Shown: positions 24,002 to 33,697 of the stretch, piece after piece
Layout of the letters: each line of letters starts with the position of its first letter
Numbering within the stretch: position 1 is the first letter of the stretch
Assembly (NCBI RefSeq): GCF_002742635.1
Contig: NZ_PEGF01000001.1
Span: 2,108,001-2,172,000, forward strand
Direction: 5' to 3'
Length of the DNA: 64,000 nucleotides
Origin: Caulobacter sp. X
GTDB taxonomy: Bacteria > Pseudomonadota > Alphaproteobacteria > Caulobacterales > Caulobacteraceae
The notes under the pieces: model-generated
What the model was told of the DNA's origin: nothing
Database searches by the model: none
What the model saw: the letters and a program-made list of their open reading frames with translations, nothing else
Program-made: the position numbers and the translations under genes

Positions 24002-25570
24002 ATGACACCTCGACCCGACTCGGCCCCGAAATCCGCCGAAATCCGCGCCTGGCGGCTGACCCTGCTGATGGTGGCGGGGCTGACGATTCTGCGTCTGGCG
24101 GCGCTGTTCGCGACGCCTCTGGAACTCTATCCGGACGAGGCCCAGTACTGGCTGTGGTCGCGGGAGCTGGCCTTCGGCTACTTCTCCAAGCCGCCGATGA
24201 TCGCCTGGCTGATCTGGCTGACCACCAAGATCGGCGGCGACGCCGAGGCCTGGGTGCGGCTGTCGGCGCCGCTGCTGCACGGTGCGACCGCTCTGGTGGT
24301 TCATCGGATCGCTCGGCGCCTCTACGGCGGATGGTCTGGCCTCGTGGCGGCCATGATCTACAGCCTGATGCCGGGCGTCGTGCTGTCCTCGGGCCTGATC
24401 GCCACCGATGCGCCCCTGCTCTTCTTCCTGTCCCTGACGATCTGGGCCTATGTCGACCTGGCCGATGCCTATGCGCCGCGCCGCTATTTCGTGGCGGCGG
24501 GCATGGGCGTCGCTTTGGGCCTGGCGTTCCTGTCGAAATACGCCGCCATCTACGCGCTGGGCAGCATCGTCCTGCACGCGCTGATCTCGCGGGAGGCGCG
24601 CCACCGCTGGTGTCCGGCGGCGATCGTCCTGTTCGCCTTCGCCTTCGTCCTGACCCTGGCGCCGAACTTCGCCTGGAACGCCAGCCATCACTTCTCGACC
24701 GTCAAGCACACCGCCTCGAACGCCAACTGGGGCGCGCACCTCTTCAATGTCCGTGAGCTGAGCGAGTTCGTCCTCTCGCAGTTCGGCGTCTTCGGCCCGG
24801 TTCCGTTCGGCGTGCTGCTGGGCGGCGCGATCTGGCTGGGCGCGAAGAAGAAGATTCAGTCGCCGGACCTTCTGCTGCTGTGCTTCAGCGCGCCGCCCCT
24901 GATCATCGTCGCCGGGGAGGCCTTCGTCTCGCGCGCCAACGCCAACTGGGCCGGAGCGGCGTTCGTGGCGGGCTCGGTGCTGGCCGCCGGCTGGCTCTTG
25001 CGCTGGAAGGCCCGTCGCTGGCTGGTCGGCGGCCTGGCCCTGCAAGGGCTGTTCGCGGCCTTCTTCGTGGTCTGCATGGTCAATCCGCGCGCGGCGGACG
25101 CCGTCGGGCTCGCCAACGGCTTCAAGCGCGTGCGCGGCTGGGACCAGACCGTCCAGGCGATCATCGACCGGACCCGAGAGGAGCAGGCCCTGCGCGGCGG
25201 GGTGAGCGCCGTCGCGATGGACGATCGCTTCCTCTACAACGCCGCCGCCTATTACGGCCGCGACTATTTCGGCCAGCCTGGCGCGCCGCCGCTGCGCATG
25301 TGGGTGCACGAGATCGCGCCGCAGAACCAGGCCGAGACCGAGGCGCCGCTCGACGCCGCCTATGGCCGCCGCGCCCTGATCGTCAGCCTTGAGGGCGGCT
25401 ATCGCCCCGAGATCGAACAGGACTTCAAGGCGACGTCTGGCCTGGAGATCTCGCGCGTGCGCCTCGATAAGAAGCGCTCGCGCCGGATCGACCTGTTCAT
25501 CGCCGAAGGCTTCGCGCCCCTGCCCCGCGACCCGGTCACCGGCCTGCCGCCGGAGCCGAAGCGCAAGTAG
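24002..25570 (+). CDS. GT39/ArnT-like membrane glycosyltransferase
   Basis: A 522-residue polytopic protein with about ten hydrophobic helices and the GT-C signature LYPDEAQYWLWSRELAFGYFSKPPM near residues 42-64, where the Asp-Glu pair is the catalytic-type acidic motif of ArnT/PMT enzymes. These transfer sugars from a polyprenyl-phosphate donor to lipids or proteins on the periplasmic side. The acceptor is unknown; lipid A or envelope glycolipid is possible. It stands alone, divergent from a TonB receptor. Confidence 0.88.
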   Translation: MTPRPDSAPKSAEIRAWRLTLLMVAGLTILRLAALFATPLELYPDEAQYWLWSRELAFGYFSKPPMIAWLIWLTTKIGGDAEAWVRLSAPLLHGATALVVHRIARRLYGGWSGLVAAMIYSLMPGVVLSSGLIATDAPLLFFLSLTIWAYVDLADAYAPRRYFVAAGMGVALGLAFLSKYAAIYALGSIVLHALISREARHRWCPAAIVLFAFAFVLTLAPNFAWNASHHFSTVKHTASNANWGAHLFNVRELSEFVLSQFGVFGPVPFGVLLGGAIWLGAKKKIQSPDLLLLCFSAPPLIIVAGEAFVSRANANWAGAAFVAGSVLAAGWLLRWKARRWLVGGLALQGLFAAFFVVCMVNPRAADAVGLANGFKRVRGWDQTVQAIIDRTREEQALRGGVSAVAMDDRFLYNAAAYYGRDYFGQPGAPPLRMWVHEIAPQNQAETEAPLDAAYGRRALIVSLEGGYRPEIEQDFKATSGLEISRVRLDKKRSRRIDLFIAEGFAPLPRDPVTGLPPEPKRK

Positions 25571-25587
25571 TCTGGGAAGAGACGGCG

Positions 25588-26229
25588 CTACAGCGCCGTC
25601 TCGAACGCCGCTTCCGTCTTGGCCTTGACCTCATCGACCGTCACGCCTGGCGCCAGCTCGATCAGCCGGACCGGCGTCTTGCCGCGATTGATCTCGAAGA
25701 CGCCGAGTTCGGTGATCAGCAGGTCGACCACCCCCGCGCCGGTCAGCGGCAGGGTGCAGGCTTTCAGGAACTTGGGCGCGCCGGACTTTTCGCAGTGGTC
25801 CATGACCACCACCACGCGCTTGACGCCAGCCACGAGGTCCATGGCCCCGCCCATGCCCTTGACCATCTTGCCCGGCACCATCCAGTTGGCGAGGTCGCCG
25901 TTCTGCGCCACCTGCATGCCGCCCAGGATCGAGAGAGCGATATGCCCGCCGCGGATCATGGCGAAGCTGTCGGCCGAGCTGAAGTACGAGCTGCTGTCGA
26001 GTTCAGTGATCGTCTGCTTGCCGGCGTTGATCAGGTCGGCGTCCTCCTCGCCCTCATAGGGGAAGGGGCCCATGCCCAGCATGCCGTTCTCGCTCTGCAG
26101 CGTCACGTGCATGCCTTCGGGGATGTAGTTGGCGACCAGGGTCGGAATGCCGATGCCGAGGTTCACGTAGAAGCCGTCCTGCAGCTCCTTGGCGGCGCGG
26201 GCCGCCATCTCGTCGCGCGTCCAGGCCAT
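25588..26229 (-). CDS. scoB: 3-oxoacid CoA-transferase subunit B
   Basis: A 213-residue beta subunit of succinyl-CoA:3-ketoacid (or acetoacetate) CoA-transferase. The catalytic glutamate lies in LQSENGMLG (Glu47), and [29 protein letters not shown] and [11 protein letters not shown] are typical of the subunit. It transfers CoA from succinyl-CoA to acetoacetate for ketone-body or acetoacetate use. Its ATG overlaps the stop of scoA by 1 nt (TAATG). The true acceptor acid cannot be read from sequence. Confidence 0.94.
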   Translation of the reverse strand: MAWTRDEMAARAAKELQDGFYVNLGIGIPTLVANYIPEGMHVTLQSENGMLGMGPFPYEGEEDADLINAGKQTITELDSSSYFSSADSFAMIRGGHIALSILGGMQVAQNGDLANWMVPGKMVKGMGGAMDLVAGVKRVVVVMDHCEKSGAPKFLKACTLPLTGAGVVDLLITELGVFEINRGKTPVRLIELAPGVTVDEVKAKTEAAFETAL

Positions 26230-26939
26230 TACGCGGTCTCCTTCTGGCGAGTGGTGACCCGCTCGATGCGCTTTTCGAACTTCGCGCCCTTGATGATGCG
26301 GTCGACATAGATGCCGGGGGTGTGGATCGCGTCCTTGTCCAGGGCGCCGATCTCGACCAGCTCCTCGACCTCGACCACGGTGGCCCGGCCAGCCGTCGCC
26401 ATCATCGGATTGAAGTTCCGCGCGGTCTTCCGGTAGATCAGGTTGCCCTCGGCGTCGCCCTTCCAGGCCTTGACGATCGCGAGGTCGGCGGTCAGGCCGC
26501 GCTCCATCACGTACATTTCGCCGTCAAACTCGCGGACCTCCTTGCCCTCGGCGACCAGGGTGCCGTAGCCGGTGCGCGTGAAGAAGGCGGGGATGCCCGC
26601 CCCGCCCGCACGGATGCGTTCGGCCAGCGTACCCTGCGGATTGAACTCCAGCTCCAGCTCACCGCTCAGGTAGAGCTGTTCGAACAGCTTGTTCTCACCC
26701 ACATAGGACGAGACCATCTTCTTGATCTGGCGGTTTTCCAGCAGGATGCCCAGGCCGAAGCCGTCGACGCCGCAATTGTTGGAGACGACCGTGAGGTCCT
26801 TCACCCCCGCCTCGCGGATCGCCGCGATCAGGTTCTCCGGGATGCCGCAGAGGCCAAAGCCGCCGGCCATGATGGTCATGCCGTCCTTGAGCAGCCCGGC
26901 CAGGGCCTCGACGGCGTCTTTCTTCACCTTGTCGACCAT
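26229..26939 (-). CDS. scoA: 3-oxoacid CoA-transferase subunit A
   Basis: A 236-residue alpha subunit. The CoA-binding loop [13 protein letters not shown] (about residues 22-34), [15 protein letters not shown] and [16 protein letters not shown] are typical. It forms a heterodimer or heterotetramer with ScoB encoded directly downstream. The 107-nt region to the divergent kefF gene contains the promoters of both. Confidence 0.94.
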   Translation of the reverse strand: MVDKVKKDAVEALAGLLKDGMTIMAGGFGLCGIPENLIAAIREAGVKDLTVVSNNCGVDGFGLGILLENRQIKKMVSSYVGENKLFEQLYLSGELELEFNPQGTLAERIRAGGAGIPAFFTRTGYGTLVAEGKEVREFDGEMYVMERGLTADLAIVKAWKGDAEGNLIYRKTARNFNPMMATAGRATVVEVEELVEIGALDKDAIHTPGIYVDRIIKGAKFEKRIERVTTRQKETA

Positions 26940-27046
26940 GGTGTCTCCCTTGTCCCAACCTGCTAGTCGGGTGTTTGGCGAACCGTGTCGCCCGAGCCAC
27001 GAAGAAATTCAACCCTTGATGAATTCTTTTTCCGGAAGGGCCCCAG

Positions 27047-27643
27047 ATGCCTGACGCTAACACCGGCTCGGTGACACCCGCCACCTCCGGCCTGCTCCTG
27101 GTGCTGGCCCACCCCGCGCTTGAACGCTCACGCGCCAATCGCACCCTGGCCAAGGCGGCCAAGAGCCTCTCCGGGGTCACTTTCAAGGACCTGTACGAGA
27201 CCTATCCTGACTTCGTGGTCGATATCGAGACCGAGCAGGCCGCCCTGACAGCTCACGACGTCGTGGCCTTGCAGTTCCCGCTGTTCTGGTACTCGACGCC
27301 GTCCCTGCTGAAGGAGTGGCTGGACATCGTCTGGCTGCACGGTTTCGCCTATGGCGAGGGCGGCGAGGCGCTGAAGGGCAAGAAGCTGTTCGTGACCTGC
27401 ACCACCGGCGGCTCGGCCAAGGCCTATCACGCCCACGGCTACAACCGCTTCAGCATGGACGAGTTTCTACGCCCGCTGGAGCAGACCGCCCACCTGTGCG
27501 GCATGGAATGGGAGACGCCCTTCGTCGTGCATGGCGCGTCGGTCAAGGACGACGCGGCCCTGAAGGCGGAAGCCGAGCGCTACAAGGCGCGGATCGCCTC
27601 GCTGCTTCCGGTCTCTCGCGTTTCTGGGCGCACGGAGGCCTAA
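27047..27643 (+). CDS. kefF: KefF-like NAD(P)H oxidoreductase, ancillary to potassium efflux
   Basis: A 198-residue flavodoxin-like quinone reductase. Family marks are LVLAHPALERSRANRTL near the N-terminus, LQFPLFWYSTPSLLKEWLDIV, and TTGGSAKAYHAHGYNRF. KefF binds KefC and is needed for full activity of the glutathione-gated potassium efflux system, and also reduces electrophilic quinones. It is 6 nt upstream of kefC, so the two are co-transcribed. The gene has a GGAAGGG ribosome-binding site. Confidence 0.88.
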   Translation: MPDANTGSVTPATSGLLLVLAHPALERSRANRTLAKAAKSLSGVTFKDLYETYPDFVVDIETEQAALTAHDVVALQFPLFWYSTPSLLKEWLDIVWLHGFAYGEGGEALKGKKLFVTCTTGGSAKAYHAHGYNRFSMDEFLRPLEQTAHLCGMEWETPFVVHGASVKDDAALKAEAERYKARIASLLPVSRVSGRTEA

Positions 27644-27649
27644 GGACGG

Positions 27650-29554
27650 ATGGAAAACTTCCTCACCCAGGCTCTGGTCTATCTGGGCGCGTCGGTCGTC
27701 TCGGTGCCGATCGCCAAGCGGCTCGGTCTCGGTTCGGTGCTGGGCTACCTGATCGCCGGCGTCGTCATCGGTCCCTACGCCCTGTCGCTGGTCGGCGCCC
27801 AGGCCGACGTCATGAAGTTCGCCGAGTTCGGCGTCGTCATCCTGCTGTTCCTGATCGGCCTCGAGGTGCGTCCCACGATGCTGTGGGACATGCGCAAGGC
27901 CATCTTCGGCTTCGGCGGGACCCAGGTGGTCTGCACCTCGCTGGCGATCGCGGGCGCGGCCATGCTGCTGGGCCTGCCCTGGCAGACGGCTCTGGCGGTC
28001 GGCATGGTGTTGGCGATGTCCTCGACGGCCATCGTGCTGCAGACCCTTGACGAGAAGGGGCTGCGGCAAGGACCGGTTGGCCGCGCGGCGTTCGGGATCC
28101 TGCTGCTGCAGGACCTGGCAGTCATACCGATGTTCGCCCTGCTGCCGCTGCTGGCCACGGTCGCGCCCCAGACCCATGGCGACGCGAGCGGGCACGGCGG
28201 CGCCAGCCTGATCGCCCACCTGCCGGCCTGGGCCCAGGGCCTTTCGGTGTTCGCGGCGGTCGCGGCCGTGGTCGGCGGCGGTCGCTATCTGGTGCGGCCC
28301 GTGTTCCGCTTCATCGCCAAGGCGCGCCTGCGCGAGATCTTCACCGCCTCGGCTCTGCTGATCGTCGTGGCGGTCGCCAGCTTGATGCAGATCGTCGGCC
28401 TCTCGCCCGCCCTCGGCGCCTTCCTGGCCGGCGTGGTGCTGGCCGAAAGCGAGTTCCGGCGCGAGCTGGAGACGGACATCGAGCCGTTCCGCGGCCTGCT
28501 GCTGGGCCTCTTCTTCATCACAGTCGGGGCTGGCGTCGACCTGCCGCTGATCGCGCGCCAGCCGCTGCTGCTGGCCGGGCTGGTCCTGGGTCTGATGGCC
28601 CTGAAATTCCTGGTGCTTTACGGCCTGGCCCGACTATTCGGCGCGCCCAAGCGCGGCGCCATGGCGGTGGCCGCGGCGCTGGCCCAGGGCGGGGAGTTCG
28701 CCTTCGTTCTTCTGAGCTTCACGGTCGGCGCCGGCGTGATCGGCGCGTCGCTGGCGGCGCTGCTGACCGCCGCCGTGGCCGTCTCGATGGCCCTGACCCC
28801 CGTCGCCATGATCCTCTACGAGCGCGTCGCCGCCCTGATGGACGCGGCCATCCCCGACGTGGTCCCCGACACTGGCGATTTCGACGAGGGCGAGCCCGAT
28901 ATCATCATCGCCGGCTTCGGCCGCTTCGGCCAGATCACCGGTCGCCTGCTGTCGGCCAACGGCTTCAAGTCGACGGTTCTGGACAGCGATATCGAGCAGA
29001 TCGAGCTGCTGCGCCGCTTTGGGCGCCGCGTGCACTATGGCGACGCCACGCGCCTCGACCTGCTGAGGCAGGCGGGCGCGGACCGCGCGCGGATGCTGAT
29101 CGTCGCCCTGGACGACCGCGAGAAGACGGTCGAACTGGTCGAGACCGCGCGCAAGGCCTTCCCCGACCTCATCATCCTGGCGCGGGCCTGGGACCGCCGC
29201 CACGCCTACGACCTGCTGGCCAACGGCGCCGACGCGGTGGAGCGCGAGACCTTCGAGTCCGCTCTGGCGCTGGGCGCGACGGCGCTGCAGAAGCTGGGCT
29301 TCCGCGCCCACCGCGCGCATCGGGCGGCCGCCTTCTTCCGCCGCCACGATCGCCGGATGTTCGAGGAGCTGCGCCCCATGTGGGGCCAGGAGGAGGCCTA
29401 TATCCTGGCCTCGCGCGACGCGGCCCAGACCATGGATCGGTTGCTGGACGCCGACCTGCACCGCATGCGCCCCGGGGACGCCGGCGGCGCGTGGGACACC
29501 GCCAGTCTCGACGAGGAGCTGCGCGAGCGGGCCCAGCAGGAAGGCGCGGAATAG
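27650..29554 (+). CDS. kefC: Glutathione-regulated potassium efflux protein KefB/KefC
   Basis: A 634-residue CPA2-family antiporter: about twelve membrane helices (residues 1-390) with LGLGSVLGYLIAGVVIGPY, FLIGLEVRPT and FLAGVVLAESEFR, then a Rossmann RCK/KTN domain (about 415-535) starting IIIAGFGRFGQITGRLL. In E. coli, Kef efflux is held shut by glutathione and opened by glutathione adducts, acidifying the cytoplasm during electrophile stress. Pairing with kefF supports this role. KefB and KefC cannot be told apart from the sequence alone. AAGGA precedes the ATG. Confidence 0.92.
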   Translation: MENFLTQALVYLGASVVSVPIAKRLGLGSVLGYLIAGVVIGPYALSLVGAQADVMKFAEFGVVILLFLIGLEVRPTMLWDMRKAIFGFGGTQVVCTSLAIAGAAMLLGLPWQTALAVGMVLAMSSTAIVLQTLDEKGLRQGPVGRAAFGILLLQDLAVIPMFALLPLLATVAPQTHGDASGHGGASLIAHLPAWAQGLSVFAAVAAVVGGGRYLVRPVFRFIAKARLREIFTASALLIVVAVASLMQIVGLSPALGAFLAGVVLAESEFRRELETDIEPFRGLLLGLFFITVGAGVDLPLIARQPLLLAGLVLGLMALKFLVLYGLARLFGAPKRGAMAVAAALAQGGEFAFVLLSFTVGAGVIGASLAALLTAAVAVSMALTPVAMILYERVAALMDAAIPDVVPDTGDFDEGEPDIIIAGFGRFGQITGRLLSANGFKSTVLDSDIEQIELLRRFGRRVHYGDATRLDLLRQAGADRARMLIVALDDREKTVELVETARKAFPDLIILARAWDRRHAYDLLANGADAVERETFESALALGATALQKLGFRAHRAHRAAAFFRRHDRRMFEELRPMWGQEEAYILASRDAAQTMDRLLDADLHRMRPGDAGGAWDTASLDEELRERAQQEGAE

Positions 29555-29557
29555 GGC

Positions 29558-30607
29558 CTAGAGGTCTGCGCCATCCAGGGCGCGGAGCCAATCGGGCAGA
29601 CCCTGGCCTCGCGCCTCGGCGGCGCTGGCGTGCAGAGCCGCCGCCGCGCCGATCTCGCGCGCCTCGCCGGGCGCAAGGCCGAACCTGGTCTTGAACGCCC
29701 GCGCGAAGCTGGACCAGGCCGAGAAGCCGTGGCCCTCGACAACCTGGCTCAGCGACAGGTGGCTCAGCGACGGGTCGGTCAGCGCGTCGAACGCCCGACG
29801 CAGGCGTCGGTTTTGGATGTGCTCGCGGACCCCGCCCAGCGGCGCGAAAAGGCGATAGAGCGAGGCCCGCGAAAGACCGAACCGCCGGCACAGCACCTCG
29901 GCCCCCAGATACGGATCGTCCAGGTTGGCGTCGATGAAGCGCCGGATACGGCCAAGCTGCGATTCCGCGATCGCCGCCCGGGCCGCTGGATCGCCCGAGG
30001 CCGGCATGGCCAGCCCGGCGAGCAGATCGATGGTGGTTCGTCCGACGATGGGCGCGTCGGCCACGGAGAGCTGTCCGGCGACGCTCCACAGCGTCTCGAC
30101 ATGGCTCTTGAACAGCCGAGCCGCGGCGGTGTCGCGCCTCAGGACGCGACCGTGCAGGTCATCGAGGTCACGATCGCGCGCCGCCAACGCCTCGCGAGGA
30201 ATGGCCAGACTGAAATTTCCGCAAGTCTGAGCTTCCGAGCGGAACGGTCGCGTGAGATCCAGCAGGCAGACGTCCCCGACCGAGGCCTCCACCTCGCCGC
30301 GATAGGCCTCCCGGCGATCGCCGCCCTCGGCGATGATCTGCACCAGGATGAGGTCGAGCCCCGTCGCGGCGACCTTCCTGTGGTCGCGCCCATAGCTGTA
30401 GGTCCCGCCGCTCATGTGAGCGTAGCCCAGAAGCATCGGGCCGACATTGACGCTGCTGATCCACAGATCGGGACCGGAGGCGGCGACGTCCCTCAGGCGG
30501 GTGTCGAAGACGGGGGCGATCGCCTCGGCGAAGTCGGCGACGCCTTGCCGCCCCGGCGATAATCGGGTGCCAGCCTGGTGCCGAGGAAGCGACAAGGAAA
30601 GCGACAT
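29558..30607 (-). CDS. AraC-family transcriptional regulator
   Basis: A 349-residue regulator. The N-terminal part (about 35-200) looks like an AraC_binding_2 sensor domain (WISSVNVGPMLLGY, SGGTYSYGRD). The C-terminal part (about 240-340) is a double helix-turn-helix: LGAEVLCRRFGLSRASLYRLF, the FSAWSSFARAFKTRFGLAPGEAR signature near the end. It lies 93 nt downstream of the fatty acid desaturase gene on the same strand and may regulate it. ATG 30607 (MSLSLSLPRH) is preferred; ATG 30622 is possible. Confidence 0.88.
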   Translation of the reverse strand: MSLSLSLPRHQAGTRLSPGRQGVADFAEAIAPVFDTRLRDVAASGPDLWISSVNVGPMLLGYAHMSGGTYSYGRDHRKVAATGLDLILVQIIAEGGDRREAYRGEVEASVGDVCLLDLTRPFRSEAQTCGNFSLAIPREALAARDRDLDDLHGRVLRRDTAAARLFKSHVETLWSVAGQLSVADAPIVGRTTIDLLAGLAMPASGDPAARAAIAESQLGRIRRFIDANLDDPYLGAEVLCRRFGLSRASLYRLFAPLGGVREHIQNRRLRRAFDALTDPSLSHLSLSQVVEGHGFSAWSSFARAFKTRFGLAPGEAREIGAAAALHASAAEARGQGLPDWLRALDGADL

Positions 30608-30700
30608 AGGACGCTCAAACATGATGGCGACGGACAAACATTGCCTCGCCGCCGAAGAGTTCTCATGCCGTTAGAACTTGGCCTTGTCGAGCGCTCACAA

Positions 30701-31765
30701 CTATTCGGCGGCGCTCGGCCCTCGGGAAACTACGGCGGGCTTTTGCGCCACGCGACGGAACAGCGCCGTCAGAGCTTCGAACAGGCCCTTCTGGGAAGCG
30801 CGATGATAGAGCGAATCTGGCGCCAGGGCTTGGGCCAGGCGAGCATGGGCCTTGCCAAGATTGTGGTAGGGCAGCTTGGGCAGCAGATGGTGCAGGGCGT
30901 GGTAGCGCAAACCCACGGGCGCCCAGAGCTCGGACGCCAGGTTCGGCGGCGGGACGTTGACCGAGTCCAGGAACTGCTCGTCCAGGCTCATCTTGCCGCC
31001 GTCATTGTCCCAGTGGTGCGCGACCAGGGTCCGGGCCTGGTTGACGAAGGTGGCCAGCGAGAAGATCGCCAGGCCCGTCAGCACGAAACGGATCGGCAGC
31101 ACGCCGGCTACCGTCGCGGCGATCAGCCCCCACGACCAGAGCCAGCAGGCGATGTCCTGGACCAGCCAGGCCGGGCGCATCTTCGCCATGTCCTCGCGCA
31201 CGAAGTCGGGATTGATGACCAGCGCCGACAGGCGCTGCTTGAGGACACGGCGCAGCGGCGGGACCAAGAACGAGAGCGGGATGACGATGGCCGAACGGAT
31301 CAGCACGCCGATCGGCGCCAGCAGGGCGACGAACAGGAAGCCAGCCAGCGACAGGGGCGTGTAGCGCGACAGCGGCAGGTATTCCGGATCCAGCGCCGTG
31401 CCGAAGCGATCCTTGACGTGATGGACGTTGTGCACACCCTCGTACATCAGCGACGGCGTCATCAAGGGTACGCCGACCAGCACGTTCCAGCCCACGCGAA
31501 AGCCTGGCGCCTCGTCGTCGCGGATGTGAGTCAGTTCGTGGATGAAACTCAGCGCGCGATAAAGCGCCAGCACGCTGATCAAGCCGGCGACCAGGCCGAC
31601 CGGAAGGCTCGACGTGGTCGCGGCCAGCAGGAAGCCGCCCCACATCAGAGCGGCCGAGATCAGTAGGTCGACCCAGTAGACGGCCGCGTTCGGCGTCATC
31701 AGGTCATCGGTCAGGGCGTAGGCCTGCCGCGTCAGGCTGACGCTATCGCTCGCTGTCTTGGCCAC
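30701..31765 (-). CDS. Membrane fatty acid desaturase-type protein
   Basis: A 354-residue di-iron membrane enzyme with the three histidine boxes of the desaturase/hydroxylase superfamily: HELTH (76-80), HNVHH (112-116) and HALHH near residue 285, plus several hydrophobic segments (about 32-50, 55-70 and 200-240). It probably inserts a double bond or hydroxyl into a lipid-linked acyl chain; substrate not evident. The start is GTG (31763-31765) with a GAGGG ribosome-binding site. The AraC gene follows. Confidence 0.86.
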   Translation of the reverse strand: MAKTASDSVSLTRQAYALTDDLMTPNAAVYWVDLLISAALMWGGFLLAATTSSLPVGLVAGLISVLALYRALSFIHELTHIRDDEAPGFRVGWNVLVGVPLMTPSLMYEGVHNVHHVKDRFGTALDPEYLPLSRYTPLSLAGFLFVALLAPIGVLIRSAIVIPLSFLVPPLRRVLKQRLSALVINPDFVREDMAKMRPAWLVQDIACWLWSWGLIAATVAGVLPIRFVLTGLAIFSLATFVNQARTLVAHHWDNDGGKMSLDEQFLDSVNVPPPNLASELWAPVGLRYHALHHLLPKLPYHNLGKAHARLAQALAPDSLYHRASQKGLFEALTALFRRVAQKPAVVSRGPSAAE

Positions 31766-31858
31766 TTCGCCCTCGCATTGCTCGAAGGTGACGACTTGGC
31801 GACGACAGCGGCGAAAAGCAACCGCTTCGTGCCCGTAAGGGCCCCGAAGCGGACCAGG

Positions 31859-32533
31859 CTAGCGCGTCAGGGGCCGCAGGACGATCTCCACCCGGCGGTT
31901 CTGGGCGCGGCCCGCGGCGGTGGAATTGTCGGCGATCGGCTGGCGCTCGCCCATGCCGGCCACGAAGACGCGGTCAGGCATCACCCGTCCTTCGTTCGTC
32001 AGGTAGCCCGCCACGGCGCTGGCCCGGCGCTCCGAGAGAACCTGATTGTAGTCGTCCGGGCCGCTGGAGTCGGCGTGGCCGACGACGTCGATCGTGGTCT
32101 GGGGATAGGCGTTCAGCGTGCGCGCCACGTCGTCCAGCACGCGCGTGAACTGCGGCTGCACGTCGGAACGATCGACGGCGAAGGTGACGTCGCTGGGCAT
32201 GACGAGCACGATCTGGTCGCCGTTGCGGCGGATCATCACGCCCGAGCCTTCCAGGCTGCGGCGGAAATCAGCCTGCTGGCGATCCATGTAGTTGCCGATC
32301 GCGCCGCCGGCCAGAGCGCCGATCCCCGCGCCGATCAGGGCGTTCTTGCGGCCCTGCTCGCCCTTGTTGGTGTTGGTCAGATAGCCAAGCAACGCGCCAG
32401 CGCCGGCTCCGGCCAGCGCGCCCGTGCCGGTGTTGTTGCGGACCGGCATGCCGGTATAGGGGTCGGTGGTCGTGCAGGCGGCCAGCGCGCCCGCGCCCAC
32501 AAGAACGGCGGCCAAAGCAAACTTGCGCGTCAT
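31859..32533 (-). CDS. OmpA-family lipoprotein with glycine zipper (YiaD-like)
   Basis: A 224-residue outer-membrane lipoprotein: lipobox LAAC with Cys20, a glycine-zipper segment (about 40-85, GALAGAGAGALLGYL and IGAGIGALAGGAIG) and a C-terminal OmpA peptidoglycan-binding domain (about 110-220) with VVGHADSSGPDDYNQVLSERRA and the NRRVEI signature. It probably anchors the outer membrane to the wall. The start MTRKFALAA at 32533 gives the signal; the longer frame to 32596 is unlikely. Confidence 0.92.
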   Translation of the reverse strand: MTRKFALAAVLVGAGALAACTTTDPYTGMPVRNNTGTGALAGAGAGALLGYLTNTNKGEQGRKNALIGAGIGALAGGAIGNYMDRQQADFRRSLEGSGVMIRRNGDQIVLVMPSDVTFAVDRSDVQPQFTRVLDDVARTLNAYPQTTIDVVGHADSSGPDDYNQVLSERRASAVAGYLTNEGRVMPDRVFVAGMGERQPIADNSTAAGRAQNRRVEIVLRPLTR

Positions 32534-32707
32534 CGCAACCCTCGCTGGTTTGTTGTAGATCAAGGTCCGACGGGCAAACGCCCGACTTATGGTCAAGTTC
32601 CCCTCCCGCGCCGTCGGCGAAACGAACGCCCTTCGCGTCCGTCGCCGCGCGGTGTAGTAAGAAGGAACTTACTCATTCAGAAGCTTGCAGACCCAAGGCT
32701 CGTCGAC

Positions 32708-33643
32708 GTGTCCAACTCCGCCATCGCTCCGGTTTCCTTCTCGCTGTATGCGAAGGACTTCACGCGCTTCTCCCAAGAGCTCGGCGCGTCTTTCGAACGC
32801 TACGGCTTCGCGGTCCTGTCGGACTATGACCTGGATCAAGCGCGCATCGACGCCGCCGTCGACGCCGCCAAGGCCTTCTTCGCCCTGCCCGTCGAGACCA
32901 AGAAGCACTACGCCGGCGTGAAGGGCGGCGCGCGCGGCTATATCCCGTTCGGGGTCGAGACCGCCAAGGGCGCCGACCACTACGACCTCAAGGAATTCTG
33001 GCACATGGGCCGCGAGCTGCCGCCCGGCCACCGCTTCCGCGCCCACATGGCCGACAACGTCTGGCCGGCCGAGATCCCCGCGTTCAAGCATGACGTCAGC
33101 TGGCTGTACAACGCTCTGGACGGCATGGGCGGCAAGGTGTTGGAGGCGATCGCCGCGTACCTGAAGCTGGACCGCGACTTCTTCTATCCGACCATCCAGG
33201 ACGGCAACAGCGTGCTGCGCCTGCTGCACTATCCGCCGATCCCGATGGATGCGACCGGCGTGCGCGCCGGCGCCCATGGCGACATCAACACCATCACCCT
33301 GCTGCTGGGCGCCGAGGAAGGCGGGCTTGAAGTGCTGGACCGCGACGGCCAGTGGCTGCCGATCAACCCGCCGCCCGGCTGCCTAGTGATCAACATCGGC
33401 GACATGCTGGAGCGCCTGACCAACCACGTCCTGCCGTCGACCGTGCACCGCGTGGTCAATCCGCCGCCGGAGCGCCGGGGCTTCGCGCGCTATTCGACGC
33501 CGTTCTTCCTGCATTTCGCGTCGGACTACGAGATCAAGACGCTGCCCAACTGCGTCACGGCGCAGAACCCGGACCGCTATCCGGAATCGATCACCGCCGA
33601 CGAGTTCCTCCAGCAGCGCCTGCGCGAGATCAAGCTGGCCTAG
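32708..33643 (+). CDS. Isopenicillin N synthase-like Fe(II)/2-oxoglutarate dioxygenase
   Basis: A 311-residue non-heme iron dioxygenase. The facial triad is His190-x-Asp192 (GAHGDINTITLLLG) and His247 (STVHRVVNPP), with the 2-oxoglutarate-binding RYS (261-263). The N-terminal DIOX_N part contains YGFAVLSDYDLD. In bacteria such enzymes oxidise amino acids, peptides or ethylene precursors; this one cannot be assigned a substrate. The start is probably the GTG at 32708 (V/M-SNSAIAPVS), since upstream sequence lacks coding character. It is followed by a terminator. Confidence 0.88.
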   Translation: MSNSAIAPVSFSLYAKDFTRFSQELGASFERYGFAVLSDYDLDQARIDAAVDAAKAFFALPVETKKHYAGVKGGARGYIPFGVETAKGADHYDLKEFWHMGRELPPGHRFRAHMADNVWPAEIPAFKHDVSWLYNALDGMGGKVLEAIAAYLKLDRDFFYPTIQDGNSVLRLLHYPPIPMDATGVRAGAHGDINTITLLLGAEEGGLEVLDRDGQWLPINPPPGCLVINIGDMLERLTNHVLPSTVHRVVNPPPERRGFARYSTPFFLHFASDYEIKTLPNCVTAQNPDRYPESITADEFLQQRLREIKLA

Positions 33644-33668
33644 GCCCGAGCCGAGCTGAGCCATCAAG

Positions 33669-33697
33669 GGCGGCGGCCATCCGGTCGCCGCCTTTTC
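33669..33697 (+). terminator. Rho-independent terminator
   Basis: GGCGGCG (33669-33675) pairs with CGCCGCC (33686-33692), followed by TTTTCTATTT. It ends the dioxygenase gene and lies at the end of the convergent VWA gene. Confidence 0.8.

Noticed and set aside
21252..24005. A 917-codon open frame on the plus strand
   Set aside because: It covers a TonB receptor gene on the minus strand with a signal peptide, plug and barrel. The frame is a composition shadow.
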